The position numbers and the translations under genes are program-made. From positions 620,001 to 684,000 of the forward strand of contig JAGYJF010000002.1 of the NCBI GenBank assembly GCA_018402135.1: a DNA stretch of 64,000 nucleotides, given 5' to 3'. Positions 44,596-54,293 of the stretch are shown here, one piece after another (the first letter of the stretch is position 1; every line of letters starts with the position of its first letter). Source of the DNA: Flavobacteriaceae bacterium. Lineage in GTDB: Bacteria > Bacteroidota > Bacteroidia > Flavobacteriales > Flavobacteriaceae. Below the pieces are notes generated by a model. It was given only the letters and a program-made list of their open reading frames with translations. It had not been told where the DNA came from and did not search any database.

Positions 44596-44701
44596 TATTT
44601 ACAATAATTTATAACGCAAATTAAATCATTTTTAAATTAGATGTCGGCACTACATTGTTATTTTTTAATTATTTACTTTTATAAATTCAAACCGACTTAA
44701 A

Positions 44702-45421
44702 ATGTCATATCAATTAACCATACTTATTCCTGTTTATAATGAAGAAGGTAATCTTGAAAGAGTTGAGCAAGAATTTATTGAATTTCTAAAAATAAGCAAA
44801 AAACCCTCAAAAGTTGTATTCATAAATGATGGTTCAAAAGACAATAGCCAAAAGTTAATAGAAGCTATTTGCCAAAGAAATCAGGAATTTCAATATATCA
44901 CCTTAGATCAAAATAGCGGTTTAAGCACAGCCTTAAAAGCTGGTATTGATTTTGCAAAAACACCTTTTATCGGTTACATAGACGCTGATTTACAGACTTC
45001 TCCAATGGATTTCAATATTTTACTCGATTATATTGAAGACTATCATTTGGTTAACGGATTTAGACAAAACAGACAAGATAATTTCATAAAAAATGGTATT
45101 TCTAAACTAGCAAATGCCACAAGACGCATGTTTACCAATGACGGAATGTACGATTCGGGATGCCCATTAAAAATAATGCATACAGATTATGCCAAACGCA
45201 TCCCCATGTTTAAAGGACTTCACCGATTTCTACCCGCAATGGTAGTATTACAAGGTGGCAAAATAATTCAGTTGCCAGTATCTCATTTTCCTAGAATGTC
45301 AGGGAAATCTAATTATGGTTTAATAAATAGGTTATTGAGTCCTTTTGTGGCTTGTTTTATTTTTTTGTGGATAAAGAAACACTATATCCAGTATACGGTA
45401 ACACAATGCAGTGATATTTAG
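44702..45421 (+). CDS. Glycosyltransferase family 2
   Basis: 239 residues. TILIPVYNEEGNLERVEQ, VFINDGSKDNSQ, the metal-binding IGYIDADLQTSP and FPRMSGKSNYGL show a GT-A fold of the polyprenyl-phosphate mannosyl/glucosyl transferase type. One hydrophobic segment near the C-terminus (PFVACFIFLWIKK) may anchor it. Likely makes a lipid-linked sugar donor, or modifies lipid A or surface glycans. Divergent from the epimerase gene, which may work in the same process; converges on the PAP2 phosphatase gene. Confidence 0.87.
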   Translation: MSYQLTILIPVYNEEGNLERVEQEFIEFLKISKKPSKVVFINDGSKDNSQKLIEAICQRNQEFQYITLDQNSGLSTALKAGIDFAKTPFIGYIDADLQTSPMDFNILLDYIEDYHLVNGFRQNRQDNFIKNGISKLANATRRMFTNDGMYDSGCPLKIMHTDYAKRIPMFKGLHRFLPAMVVLQGGKIIQLPVSHFPRMSGKSNYGLINRLLSPFVACFIFLWIKKHYIQYTVTQCSDI

Positions 45422-45439
45422 ATTCTTTGGATAATCTAT

Positions 45440-46021
45440 TTAACTCATATTTTGTTTTTCAAATCTTCGGAGAAAATATAATCCTAGTTTATAAAAGCCA
45501 AATCCGGCCAAAGCACCAAATATCATTCCGCAAAATAAATCTATAGGATAATGAACTCCCACGTAAATCCTGCTGTAAGCGACGAAAAAACTCCAAAACA
45601 ATAAAATAAATATTAGTTTTTTGTAGTGCTTTCTCAAAACCAGTCCTCCAAAAACCGCCGCTGCCATCGAATTTGAAGCGTGTCCGGAGAAAAACCCATA
45701 TCTACCGCAACGTGGCGCTATGTAACGCATGCCTTCATTAACCAATTCGTCTAATCTACAAGGTCTTGGACGCTGGAAAGTATGTTTAAATAAATTCGTG
45801 ATTTGATCCGTAAAAGTGATCATTAACGCGATAGTGAGCACAAATATGAGCATTGGTTTAAAACCATAGCTTTTATATATTAAATACAATAAAACTAAAT
45901 AAAGGGGCACAAATGTAAATTCAGCTGTTATGATTAGCCACAGTCTATCCCAAGTAGGACTGCCTAATTTGTTTAAATACAAAAATAATTCGGTGTCGTA
46001 TTGTAGAAGTTTTTCTAGCAT
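45440..46021 (-). CDS. PAP2-family membrane phosphatase
   Basis: 193 residues with about five transmembrane segments. The three PAP2 motifs are present: KHTFQRPRP (KxxxxxxRP), FFSGHASNS (PSGH-like with Phe-Ser) and SRIYVGVHYPIDL. It dephosphorylates a lipid such as undecaprenyl diphosphate or phosphatidate, or removes a lipid A phosphate. It overlaps the upstream 75-residue gene by one base, so those two are coupled. Confidence 0.9.
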   Translation of the reverse strand: MLEKLLQYDTELFLYLNKLGSPTWDRLWLIITAEFTFVPLYLVLLYLIYKSYGFKPMLIFVLTIALMITFTDQITNLFKHTFQRPRPCRLDELVNEGMRYIAPRCGRYGFFSGHASNSMAAAVFGGLVLRKHYKKLIFILLFWSFFVAYSRIYVGVHYPIDLFCGMIFGALAGFGFYKLGLYFLRRFEKQNMS

Positions 46022-46248
46022 TAATCGTTGTATCGTTCTACTTCCCTATCGTAAAAAGTACTTGCTTGGATAATAAGATTTTCTATCTCTAGTTCTAATT
46101 CCGCTTGGTCTTCCTGATCAAAATCTTCAAACCATTCTACTTCATCATTTTCAAGATTAATTATAAATCGTGGAAATTCAGTATGAATTATAAAAATAGC
46201 TTCAGGAAAGTCGGTATTATCACCCAAAATAAATTTAGGAAGCGTCAT
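46021..46248 (-). CDS. Small acidic protein of unknown function
   Basis: 75 residues, strongly acidic in the second half (NLENDEVEWFEDFDQEDQAE). No signal peptide. The TAA stop overlaps the ATG of the PAP2 gene by one base, a coupling that supports it being a real gene. I do not recognise a family. Its own start lies 128 bp from the divergent methyltransferase gene. Confidence 0.7.
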   Translation of the reverse strand: MTLPKFILGDNTDFPEAIFIIHTEFPRFIINLENDEVEWFEDFDQEDQAELELEIENLIIQASTFYDREVERYND

Positions 46249-46376
46249 TGCTCGTTGGTTTAGTTAAGCAAATTTAAAAAAATCATCAAGCTAGCTGCCA
46301 TTAATCTAATTTTTTATTTTTAAAAATTCTAATTTAACATGAAATCAAAGCTTTATTTTTGTAACAATATCAACAC

Positions 46377-47147
46377 ATGCATACCGCAAAATCTTATTTA
46401 CATTTTCTGCTCAAATCTAAAAACCAACATGGTGTGCATTCGCCATTTGTTTATGATTTAGTCACCAAATGCTTTTATGATTCAAAAAGTTATTCAGAAT
46501 ATGAAATTTTAAAAAACTATAGAAATTCTCTTCTAAAAGATAAATTAATTCTTGAAGTTACAGATTTTGGTAGTGGTTCAAAGACTTTTAAAAGTTCATA
46601 CCGAAGCGTCTCAGATATAACCAAAACATCTGGCACTACATTTAAACATGCCAAACTATTGTTTCGATTGGCTATGTATTTTCAACCAAAAAACGTGTTA
46701 GAGTTAGGAACTTCTGTCGGTATTGGTACAAGCGCTTTGGCATTGGGAAACAAAAATTCAAACATCACAAGTATTGAAGGTTGTCCGAAAATTGCCGATT
46801 TAACCATTCAACAATTAAAGAAGCAAACTATTGATAATGTGGCTATTATTAATGATGATTTTAAGCCGGCGCTCTTAAATATGGCTACTAGTCATTGGGA
46901 TTTTGTTTTTTTTGACGGTCATCACGATGAATTGGCTACCATTAAATATTTCGAACAACTACTTCCAAAGGCTCATAACAATTCTATGTTTATATTTGAT
47001 GATATTTATTGGTCTAAAGGCATGACTAAGGCTTGGAACCATATAAAAACGCACCCAAAAGTTACGGTCAGTATCGATACGTTTCAATACGGAATTGTTT
47101 TCTTCAGAAAAGAGCAAACAAAGGAAGAATTCGTTATAAGATTGTAA
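46377..47147 (+). CDS. Class I SAM-dependent O-methyltransferase-like protein
   Basis: 256 residues. NVLELGTSVGIGTSALALG is the SAM-binding motif I, ITSIEGCP follows as motif II, and WDFVFFDGHHDELATIKYFE plus MFIFDDIYWSKGMTKAW resemble catechol O-methyltransferase-like enzymes. The first 100 residues are extra (HGVHSPFVYDLVTKCFY) and conserved in flavobacterial homologues. Substrate unknown. A TATTTTTG -7 box (46354-46361) precedes the start by 15 bp but has no clear -33 partner. Confidence 0.85.
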   Translation: MHTAKSYLHFLLKSKNQHGVHSPFVYDLVTKCFYDSKSYSEYEILKNYRNSLLKDKLILEVTDFGSGSKTFKSSYRSVSDITKTSGTTFKHAKLLFRLAMYFQPKNVLELGTSVGIGTSALALGNKNSNITSIEGCPKIADLTIQQLKKQTIDNVAIINDDFKPALLNMATSHWDFVFFDGHHDELATIKYFEQLLPKAHNNSMFIFDDIYWSKGMTKAWNHIKTHPKVTVSIDTFQYGIVFFRKEQTKEEFVIRL

Positions 47148-47210
47148 CATGCGTTATGGTTTTACGTCTTACAATAGGTATTAAAGGTTTTAAACATCAT
47201 AAAAATAACA

Positions 47211-47894
47211 ATGGATAAGGTTATTAAAATTAGAAATATTATTAGAGATTTTCCTTTAGGACAAGAAACGGTTCACGTTTTAAAAGGTATTGATTTAGAC
47301 ATTAACCGTGGTGAATACGTCGCTATCATGGGTCCGTCAGGTTCAGGAAAATCTACCTTGATGAATATTTTAGGGTGTTTAGATACACCTACCGATGGCA
47401 CGTATATCCTGAACGGTCAGGACGTGAGTAAAATGACCGATGATGAATTAGCCGAAATTAGAAATCAGGAAATAGGCTTCGTATTTCAAACTTTTAATTT
47501 ATTACCCCGAACTACAGCCTTAGACAATGTGGCATTACCCATGATTTATGCTGGTAAAACTAAAGCCGAACGTAACGAACGTGCTAGCAAAGTTTTAACC
47601 GATGTTGGACTTGCTGATAGAATGGACCATAAACCTAACCAGTTATCGGGTGGACAGCGACAAAGAGTGGCTGTTGGCAGAGCTTTGGTAAACAATCCAT
47701 CCATTATTTTAGCCGATGAACCAACGGGAAACTTAGACTCTAAAACATCTTTAGAAATTATGCATTTGTTTGACGACATACATCATGCAGGAAATACCGT
47801 TATATTGGTTACCCATGAAGAAGATGTTGCAAAACATGCACACAGAATAATCAGATTACGTGATGGCATTGTTGAAAGCGACCTTAAAAAATGA
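47211..47894 (+). CDS. ABC transporter ATP-binding protein, LolD/MacB type
   Basis: 227 residues. Walker [17 protein letters not shown]-loop [20 protein letters not shown], signature [15 protein letters not shown] and Walker [13 protein letters not shown] are complete. [19 protein letters not shown] and the overall layout match the LolD/MacB branch, whose partners have FtsX-type permease domains. No permease adjoins, so its partner is encoded elsewhere; lipoprotein export (with LolA at 362) or drug/peptide export are both possible. Confidence 0.88.
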   Translation: MDKVIKIRNIIRDFPLGQETVHVLKGIDLDINRGEYVAIMGPSGSGKSTLMNILGCLDTPTDGTYILNGQDVSKMTDDELAEIRNQEIGFVFQTFNLLPRTTALDNVALPMIYAGKTKAERNERASKVLTDVGLADRMDHKPNQLSGGQRQRVAVGRALVNNPSIILADEPTGNLDSKTSLEIMHLFDDIHHAGNTVILVTHEEDVAKHAHRIIRLRDGIVESDLKK

Positions 47895-47978
47895 AGTAAT
47901 TATAATTTTCGCAATAAGTTATTAGTTGTAAATTTGAGCTGAATCAAACGTGAAAATTTTCAACTAAATCATTTCAAT

Positions 47979-49343
47979 ATCTACGCAATTTTAGACATAG
48001 AAACTACCGGTGGCAAGTACAATGAAGAAGGCATCACAGAAATAGCCATTTATAAATTTGACGGACACAAAGTTGTGGACCAGTTTATTAGCTTGGTTAA
48101 TCCAGAAAGAGAAATTCAGCCCTTTGTAGTGAATCTTACAGGTATCAATGCTGCCATGTTGAGAAGTGCACCCAAGTTTTATGAAGTTGCCAAACGCATT
48201 GTTGAAATTACCGAAGACTGTATTATTGTGGCCCACAATGCCGAATTTGATTACAGAATTCTAAAAACCGAATTTAACCGATTAGGCTTTGATTTTAAGC
48301 GCAAAGCCTTATGTACGGTTTCATTATCTCAACAACTAATTCCAGAACAAGAATCGTACAGCCTTGGCAAACTGGCACGTGCCCTGGGAATACCTGTGAG
48401 CGACCGGCATCGCGCTAACGGCGACGCTCTAGCCACGGTTCAATTATTTAAAATTTTGTTGAACAAAGACTCTTACAAATCCATTGTTCAAAGCAGCATA
48501 AAAACGGATCAAAAAGAAAAATTACCTTCCAATCTAAAATACATTATTGACGATTTACCTTCAGAAATTGGCGTTTATTACATTCATAATAGCGATGGCG
48601 ATATCATCTATATAGGAAAAAGTAGTAATATAAAAAAACGCATCAACCAGCACTTTACTGGCACCAATTCAAAATCTAAAAAAATACAACTACAAGCTGC
48701 TAAAGTAACCTACGAATTAACGGGTAGCGAACTCATTGCACTTTTAAAAGAAAGTGAAGAAATAAAACGCAACAAACCAATTTTAAATCACGCTTTAAAG
48801 CGTGCAGTTTTTTCACATGGTATTTATTCTAGCGTAAATGAACTCGGCTACATTGAACTTAAAATAAATAACGTCAATAAAAAAGAACAACCCATCACAA
48901 CGTTTGCCAATTATTACAGTTCCAAACAATTTATGAATAGGATTGTGGAGCAATATGAATTGTGTTTAAAACTCACAGGACTTTCTAACACAACAAACGG
49001 TTGTTTTAATTATGATGTAAAATTATGTCATGGTGCATGTTTAAACTTTGAAGCTTCAGAAATTTACAATCAAAGAGTTAAGGATATGATAGCGCGCTAT
49101 AGTTATAATTCACAAAATATGGCCTTAATTGATCGTGGTAGAACTTTTGATGAAAGAAGTGTTATTTTGATTAAAAATGGTGTTTTTAAAGGCATTGGCT
49201 ATATCAACTTGAATTATCAAATCAATAAATTAGAAGTGCTTGAAACCATCATAACCCCTATGCAAAACAATAGAGATACCCAGCACATCATTCAAAGTTA
49301 TATGCGACAGAAAAAGCATTTTAAATTAAAAACTTTTGATTGA
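47979..49343 (+). CDS. DnaQ-like 3'-5' exonuclease fused to a GIY-YIG (UvrC N-terminal) endonuclease
   Basis: The frame is open from 47943 to the stop at 49343. The exonuclease begins YAILDIETTGGKYNEEGITE, whose DIETT carries the first catalytic Asp and Glu. VAHNAEFDYRILKTEF and RHRANGDALATVQLF are the later ExoII/ExoIII motifs. GVYYIHNSDGDIIYIGKSSN, near residues 204-223 from this start, is the GIY-YIG domain. No ATG, GTG or TTG lies before the DIETT motif in this frame: the first ordinary start is GTG 48075, which would delete it. The position expected for Met is ATC 47979, used here as a tentative start. Similar fusions (YjhB/Cho-like) act in DNA repair. Confidence 0.75.
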   Translation: MYAILDIETTGGKYNEEGITEIAIYKFDGHKVVDQFISLVNPEREIQPFVVNLTGINAAMLRSAPKFYEVAKRIVEITEDCIIVAHNAEFDYRILKTEFNRLGFDFKRKALCTVSLSQQLIPEQESYSLGKLARALGIPVSDRHRANGDALATVQLFKILLNKDSYKSIVQSSIKTDQKEKLPSNLKYIIDDLPSEIGVYYIHNSDGDIIYIGKSSNIKKRINQHFTGTNSKSKKIQLQAAKVTYELTGSELIALLKESEEIKRNKPILNHALKRAVFSHGIYSSVNELGYIELKINNVNKKEQPITTFANYYSSKQFMNRIVEQYELCLKLTGLSNTTNGCFNYDVKLCHGACLNFEASEIYNQRVKDMIARYSYNSQNMALIDRGRTFDERSVILIKNGVFKGIGYINLNYQINKLEVLETIITPMQNNRDTQHIIQSYMRQKKHFKLKTFD

Positions 49344-49433
49344 TAACGAAGGGTTTTGAAGCACTTGTATCAGATTATTACGATATTAATCTATCATTGT
49401 TTATATTTACATAAGTAATTATTCATTTAAAGT

Positions 49434-50267
49434 ATGAGTAGCACAACTGCAAGACCAGGCTGGAGAGCAAAAATTCATGAGGTTATCTACGGAACACACA
49501 CGCCTGCTGGTAAATTATTTGATGTCGTCTTATTAATTGCTATCGTTTTCAGTATTATTATTGTGATGCTGGAAAGTGTTCAATCTTTTGATAGTAAGTA
49601 TCACGATTTTTTTAATATTTCCGAATGGATCATTACCATTCTATTTACAATCGAGTACATACTTCGTATCATTTGTGTTACCAAACCTAAACGCTATATT
49701 TTAAGCTTTTACGGTATCGTTGATTTATTATCCACCATTCCAAAATATCTGGCACTTTTTATAATGGAATCTCAGTTCTTAACAGTATTTAGAGCTTTAC
49801 GATTACTTCGTGTGTTTAGAATTTTAAAACTCATTCGATTTGTTGGAGAGGCAAATAACCTAACACGAGCCCTTAAGCAAAGTCGATCTAAAATTTTTAT
49901 ATTTATCTTTTTCATCTTTATTATATCGATAATTTTAGGGACCATTATGTATTTAATTGAAGGACCCGATAATGGCTTTAAAAGTATTCCTCAAAGCATT
50001 TATTGGTGTATTGTTACATTAACTACTGTAGGTTTTGGCGACATCACACCACAAACCCCTTTGGGTCAAATGTTAGCCACCTTAATTATGATCATAGGTT
50101 ATGGCATTATTGCTGTTCCAACAGGTATTATTTCAGCAGAATACGTTTCTTCCAACAAAAACATCGCACCAAATCATGGTGAAGCATGTAAATCTTGTGG
50201 AACTGACATCATTATCTCCGATTCAAATTATTGTAGAAAATGTGGTGAAAAGATAATAAATGGCTAA
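49434..50267 (+). CDS. Voltage-gated potassium channel family protein with C-terminal zinc ribbon
   Basis: 277 residues with six membrane segments. The S4-like segment RALRLLRVFRILKLIR (residues 120-135) carries regular arginines, and TTVGFGD (197-203) is the K+ selectivity filter. After the last membrane helix comes a short tail with CxxC pairs at C252/C255 and C267/C270 (CKSCGTDIII and CRKCGEK), a zinc-ribbon in place of the usual RCK domain. It forms K+-selective tetramers. Overlaps the start of miaA by 8 bp, so the two are translationally coupled. Confidence 0.88.
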   Translation: MSSTTARPGWRAKIHEVIYGTHTPAGKLFDVVLLIAIVFSIIIVMLESVQSFDSKYHDFFNISEWIITILFTIEYILRIICVTKPKRYILSFYGIVDLLSTIPKYLALFIMESQFLTVFRALRLLRVFRILKLIRFVGEANNLTRALKQSRSKIFIFIFFIFIISIILGTIMYLIEGPDNGFKSIPQSIYWCIVTLTTVGFGDITPQTPLGQMLATLIMIIGYGIIAVPTGIISAEYVSSNKNIAPNHGEACKSCGTDIIISDSNYCRKCGEKIING

Positions 50268-51168
50268 TTTCTTAATATGTATTGTTGGTCCAACAGCCAT
50301 AGGAAAAACCGCCTTAAGTATTAAGCTTGCACAATATTTTAATACTGAAATTATTTCGGCAGATTCCAGGCAATTTTTCAAAGAAATGTCTATTGGAACC
50401 GCAGCACCATCACCCGATGAATTGGCATCTGCAAAGCATCATTTTATTCATCATAAATCTATAGATGACAACTACAATGTTGGTGCTTTTGAAAAAGATG
50501 TCATTTCATTACTAGATGAAAAATTTAAAGAAAATTCCATTATGATTATGGTTGGTGGCTCTGGATTATATTTAGACGCTGTGACAAAAGGCCTCGACGA
50601 TTTTCCTGACATCGATCCTCATATAAGAGTTGAATTAAATCAAAAGCTCGAAAATCAAGGTTTAGAAAGCTTACAAAAACAGCTTGAAATTCTTGATAAA
50701 ACTTCATTCGACCAAATATCAATTGATAATCCGCATCGCGTGATTCGCGCTTTAGAAATTTGTATGGGTGCAGGAAAGCCCTATTCTTCATTTTTGAAAG
50801 CTTCCAATACCAAAAGAGATTTTGATATAATAAAAATCGGACTTACCGCTGAAAGAGATGATATTTACCATCGCATCAACCAACGTGTTGATGCGATGGT
50901 TGCGGCAGGATTAGTTGAAGAAGCGACTTGTTTGTTTCCTTTCAAAGATTTAAATGCCTTAAATACGGTTGGCTATAAAGAAATTTTCGGTTTTTTAGAA
51001 GGTGCATATAGTTTAGACTTTGCCATTTCTGAGATTAAAAAAAATAGCCGAAGGTTTGCAAAGCGGCAACTTACTTGGTTTAGAAAAGATGACAGTATTA
51101 AATGGTTTCATTATGAGACTTCAACCGAAGACATTATTACACATATTAAAAATAAAACCACCAAATAA
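50260..51168 (+). CDS. miaA: tRNA dimethylallyltransferase
   Basis: 302 residues, standard. P-loop IVGPTAIGKTALSIKLA, EIISADSRQFFKEMSIGTAA (substrate-binding Asp), and the RRFAKRQLTWFRKDDSIKWF end are all conserved. It adds dimethylallyl to A37 of tRNAs reading UNN codons, including the tRNA-Ser at 6401. Overlaps the channel gene by 8 bp. A bidirectional terminator follows. Confidence 0.95.
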   Translation: MANFLICIVGPTAIGKTALSIKLAQYFNTEIISADSRQFFKEMSIGTAAPSPDELASAKHHFIHHKSIDDNYNVGAFEKDVISLLDEKFKENSIMIMVGGSGLYLDAVTKGLDDFPDIDPHIRVELNQKLENQGLESLQKQLEILDKTSFDQISIDNPHRVIRALEICMGAGKPYSSFLKASNTKRDFDIIKIGLTAERDDIYHRINQRVDAMVAAGLVEEATCLFPFKDLNALNTVGYKEIFGFLEGAYSLDFAISEIKKNSRRFAKRQLTWFRKDDSIKWFHYETSTEDIITHIKNKTTK

Positions 51169-51175
51169 GCCATAA

Positions 51176-51202
51176 AAAAATCCGATTTTTCAATCGGATT
51201 TT
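51176..51202. terminator. Bidirectional terminator between miaA and the response regulator gene
   Basis: AAAAATCCGATT (51176-51187) pairs with AATCGGATTTT (51192-51202); A-tract on one side and T-tract on the other let it serve both converging genes. Confidence 0.85.
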
Positions 51203-51222
51203 CAAACTTCTTATAACTATAT

Positions 51223-51930
51223 TTAATCTTTGTTGATAACCAATCTAAATCCTTCGCCGTGAATGTTTAGGATTTCGACGTTTGGATCTAATTTTAAATA
51301 CTTTCGCAACTTAGCTATATAAACATCCATACTTCTAGAAGTAAAGTAATTGTCATCTCTCCAGATTTTGGTTAAGGCTAATTCCCGCGGCATTAAATCG
51401 TTTTCATGTAAGGCCAACAGGCGTAACAAATCATTTTCTTTAGGTGATAACTTAATAGGATCTTTACCGTCAAACTTTAGAAAACGCAATTTTGAATTTA
51501 AATCAAATCTTCCTATTTTGAATTCAAATTGTTTGCTATCAGCCACTGTGTCCGTAGCCTTTCTTTGAATAATTGCTTTAATTTTCATAAGCAATACTTC
51601 ACTGTCAAAAGGTTTGTTTAGATAATCATCTGCGCCAACTTTATAGCCTTTAAGCACATCGTCTTTCATAGCTTTGGCCGTAAGAAAGATAATTGGCACA
51701 TCGGCATTTTTCTCTCTAATTTCTTTTGCCAAAGTAAAGCCATCTTTATAAGGCATCATCACATCTAGTATGCATAAATCGAAATCGTCTTTTTTAAACT
51801 TTTCAAATCCTTCCATACCGTTTTTAGCATGAACTACATCGTAGTTATTCATGTTTAGATAGTCTTTAAGTACGGTTCCAAAATTTGGATCGTCTTCTAC
51901 CAGTAAAATTCTCTTATTCAGTTCTTCCAT
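51223..51930 (-). CDS. OmpR-family response regulator
   Basis: 235 residues. Receiver domain with phosphoacceptor D56 (DLCILDVMMP), acidic pair VEDDP, and K106 in DYLNKPFDSE; C-terminal winged helix with LSPKENDLLRLLALHEN and SMDVYIAKLRKYLKLDP. It lies 5 bp after the histidine kinase gene, so it is the cognate regulator. The Bacteroidota pair RprX/RprY has a similar layout. Target genes are unknown. Confidence 0.92.
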   Translation of the reverse strand: MEELNKRILLVEDDPNFGTVLKDYLNMNNYDVVHAKNGMEGFEKFKKDDFDLCILDVMMPYKDGFTLAKEIREKNADVPIIFLTAKAMKDDVLKGYKVGADDYLNKPFDSEVLLMKIKAIIQRKATDTVADSKQFEFKIGRFDLNSKLRFLKFDGKDPIKLSPKENDLLRLLALHENDLMPRELALTKIWRDDNYFTSRSMDVYIAKLRKYLKLDPNVEILNIHGEGFRLVINKD

Positions 51931-51935
51931 AATTT

Positions 51936-53507
51936 TTATGATATTAGTGGCAGTTTTATTGTAAAGATACTACCTTTTCCTTTTTCGCTTTCAACAGATA
52001 CGTGACCTTGGTGATCTTCCACCATTCTTTTAACATAGGCTAAACCTAATCCATGTCCTTTTACGTTGTGTACATTTCCTGTGTGTTCTCTGTAAAACTT
52101 TTCAAACACTCGTTTCTGCACAATTTTTGTCATGCCAGCACCTTTATCGGCGATTCTTAAAAGAATATTATTACCTACATTTTCCGTATAAATATCAATT
52201 TCCGGCTCGCCTTCGGTGTATTTAATGGCATTGTCTAATATATTAACTATAACATTGGTAAAATGTGTGTCGTTTGCTAAAACTGACGATTTTGAGGCGT
52301 TTAAATGTAACTTAACGTAACCGTTCCTATCTTCAACAATTAATTCTACATGTGCTACTGCGGCCTCTATCAGTTCATGAAGCTTAACGCGTTCTTTACT
52401 GATATTTAATTCATTTTTTTCTAATTTAGATATTCGCAACACGTTTTCTACTTGAGCATGCATACGCTTGTTCTCTTCCTTTATCATTCCCAAATAACGC
52501 AAAACCTTTTCTTTATCATCAATAATTTTTGGGTTTCTAATGGCATCTAAAGCAAGATTAATGGTTGCGATAGGCGTTTTAAACTCATGGGTCATATTAT
52601 TGATAAAGTCTGTTTTTATTTGTGAAATCTGCCGTTGTTTTATCAACTGATAAATAGCGTTTGAATACGCAACTATAATAATAGTGGTAAACAAAATTGA
52701 AAGCGCTATTAACCACAATATATTCGAAAACAAAAACTTTGTACGCTCCGGAAAATTGACGAATAACTTATAATTACTTTGGTTATTATTATCTAGAAAT
52801 ATGGGAACTCCATAATTTGAAGTTGCATTCATTTCGAAATTTACCGATTGAACTTTGGTAGCCAAATCCCGATCATAAATTGCGAATTCAAAATCAATAC
52901 CGATACCTTCAGCTTTGAGCTCGTTAGATAATAATTCTCTTACATAATCCTTTTCAATTCTTTTGTAAATTGGAAAGTTTTTATAGTAATCTCTGTATCC
53001 TTGTTCTAATAATTTTCTTTGAATTTCATCTAAAGTTGAATACTCAATAATCGTTTCTTCAGGTTTAATACTGTGATTACCGTCCAAGGAGTTTTCATTA
53101 AAAACCATGGTTTCACGACGGTTAAACAAACGACTAACACTAATGCTGTCTATACCTATTTCAAAGAACAATGAGGGTACTTTAAAACTCTCCTCGGAAA
53201 TTATATTCCTGTAAACGGTTGTTTCATTTCTGTCTTCATCTCTAAACTTAACCAGCATTTCTCTTAGTCTAATAGAATCGGACTCACCTCCAGATTTTAT
53301 CAAATCACTAATTTTAGAATAGTAGTATTCAAATTCCTTATCTTCTATAGCTTTCGAAACAACACTTAAAGAACGTTTTACGTTTAGAGTAAATTGTTTT
53401 TCTTCGTTGTCTAAACTATTATCTATAAAAAATGCTTGTACAAAGATAATCCCGATGAGCGATAGGCTCATCAAAATAACCAACATGATGAAAAACTTCT
53501 TACCCAC
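51936..53507 (-). CDS. Membrane-bound sensor histidine kinase
   Basis: 523 residues. TM1 near residues 5-26, a periplasmic domain of about 230 residues, TM2 near 262-283, then the kinase: phosphoacceptor H307 in NNMTHEFKTPIATIN, N-box VIVNILDNAIKYTEG, IADKGAGM (G1) and GHGLGLAYVKRMVEDH (G2). No HAMP domain is obvious between TM2 and the HisKA. The periplasmic domain has no recognised family and probably senses envelope state. Gene order GT, YbbR, coaE, kinase, regulator suggests this pair has its own promoter after a 79-bp gap. Confidence 0.92.
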   Translation of the reverse strand: MGKKFFIMLVILMSLSLIGIIFVQAFFIDNSLDNEEKQFTLNVKRSLSVVSKAIEDKEFEYYYSKISDLIKSGGESDSIRLREMLVKFRDEDRNETTVYRNIISEESFKVPSLFFEIGIDSISVSRLFNRRETMVFNENSLDGNHSIKPEETIIEYSTLDEIQRKLLEQGYRDYYKNFPIYKRIEKDYVRELLSNELKAEGIGIDFEFAIYDRDLATKVQSVNFEMNATSNYGVPIFLDNNNQSNYKLFVNFPERTKFLFSNILWLIALSILFTTIIIVAYSNAIYQLIKQRQISQIKTDFINNMTHEFKTPIATINLALDAIRNPKIIDDKEKVLRYLGMIKEENKRMHAQVENVLRISKLEKNELNISKERVKLHELIEAAVAHVELIVEDRNGYVKLHLNASKSSVLANDTHFTNVIVNILDNAIKYTEGEPEIDIYTENVGNNILLRIADKGAGMTKIVQKRVFEKFYREHTGNVHNVKGHGLGLAYVKRMVEDHQGHVSVESEKGKGSIFTIKLPLIS

Positions 53508-53586
53508 TGTTCAAAGTTAGTATTTTAACATTTAGAGATTTGACCATTTAACCTTACATTAACACAAATGTTAAAATTTGTTGGTT

Positions 53587-54171
53587 TCAGCACTTCTTTA
53601 AGATTTTGGAATGAATTTCAGCAACTTGTATTTTGGTTTGCTCTAGGTCATTATTGAAAATCACATAATCTGATTTTGAAACTTTCACTTCTTCTGGAAG
53701 CTGATTTTTTATAACAGACATTACCTTTTTACGATTGCTCCCATCGCGCTTTATTACGCGATTAATTCTGGTTTCAGTATCGGCAGTTACTGTTATAATT
53801 AAGTCGTATTGTGATTGTAAATTATTTTCGAAAATTATGGCTGCTTCTTTTAATATAAAAGGTGCATTTTGCTTTTTAAACCAACGCTCAAAATGGGTTT
53901 TGACCTTTGGATGTACTATGGCGTTGATTTGACTGAGAAGGGCTTTATTTTTAAAAATTTGTGAAGAAATGTAAGACTTATTAAGACCCTTTTCGGTGTA
54001 AGACGATTCACCTAACAACGCTATGAGTTTTTTTCTGATGACTTTAGAAGAATTCATCAGTTTCTTAGCTTCATGGTCGGCTATATAAACGGGAATCCCA
54101 AAAGACTTAAACATCTTAGCAACTGTAGTTTTTCCGCTTCCAATGCCACCTGTAATACCTACTACTTTCAT
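53587..54171 (-). CDS. coaE: Dephospho-CoA kinase
   Basis: 194 residues, standard. P-loop VGITGGIGSGKTTVAKMF, DHEAKKLM, then VHPKVKTHFERWFKKQ and the lid region INRVIKRDG. It phosphorylates dephospho-CoA on the 3' hydroxyl, the last step of CoA synthesis. Same strand as the YbbR gene upstream and the histidine kinase gene downstream. Confidence 0.94.
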   Translation of the reverse strand: MKVVGITGGIGSGKTTVAKMFKSFGIPVYIADHEAKKLMNSSKVIRKKLIALLGESSYTEKGLNKSYISSQIFKNKALLSQINAIVHPKVKTHFERWFKKQNAPFILKEAAIIFENNLQSQYDLIITVTADTETRINRVIKRDGSNRKKVMSVIKNQLPEEVKVSKSDYVIFNNDLEQTKIQVAEIHSKILKKC

Positions 54172-54293
54172 ATATAATATCTATCATTATTCATTGCGTC
54201 GGTCTTCTAAGAAAATATTATAATTCACACACTAACAAAAGTTTATAAATGACTTTGTTGTTATGAAGGCAATTCATTTTCATCGTCAAGTAA

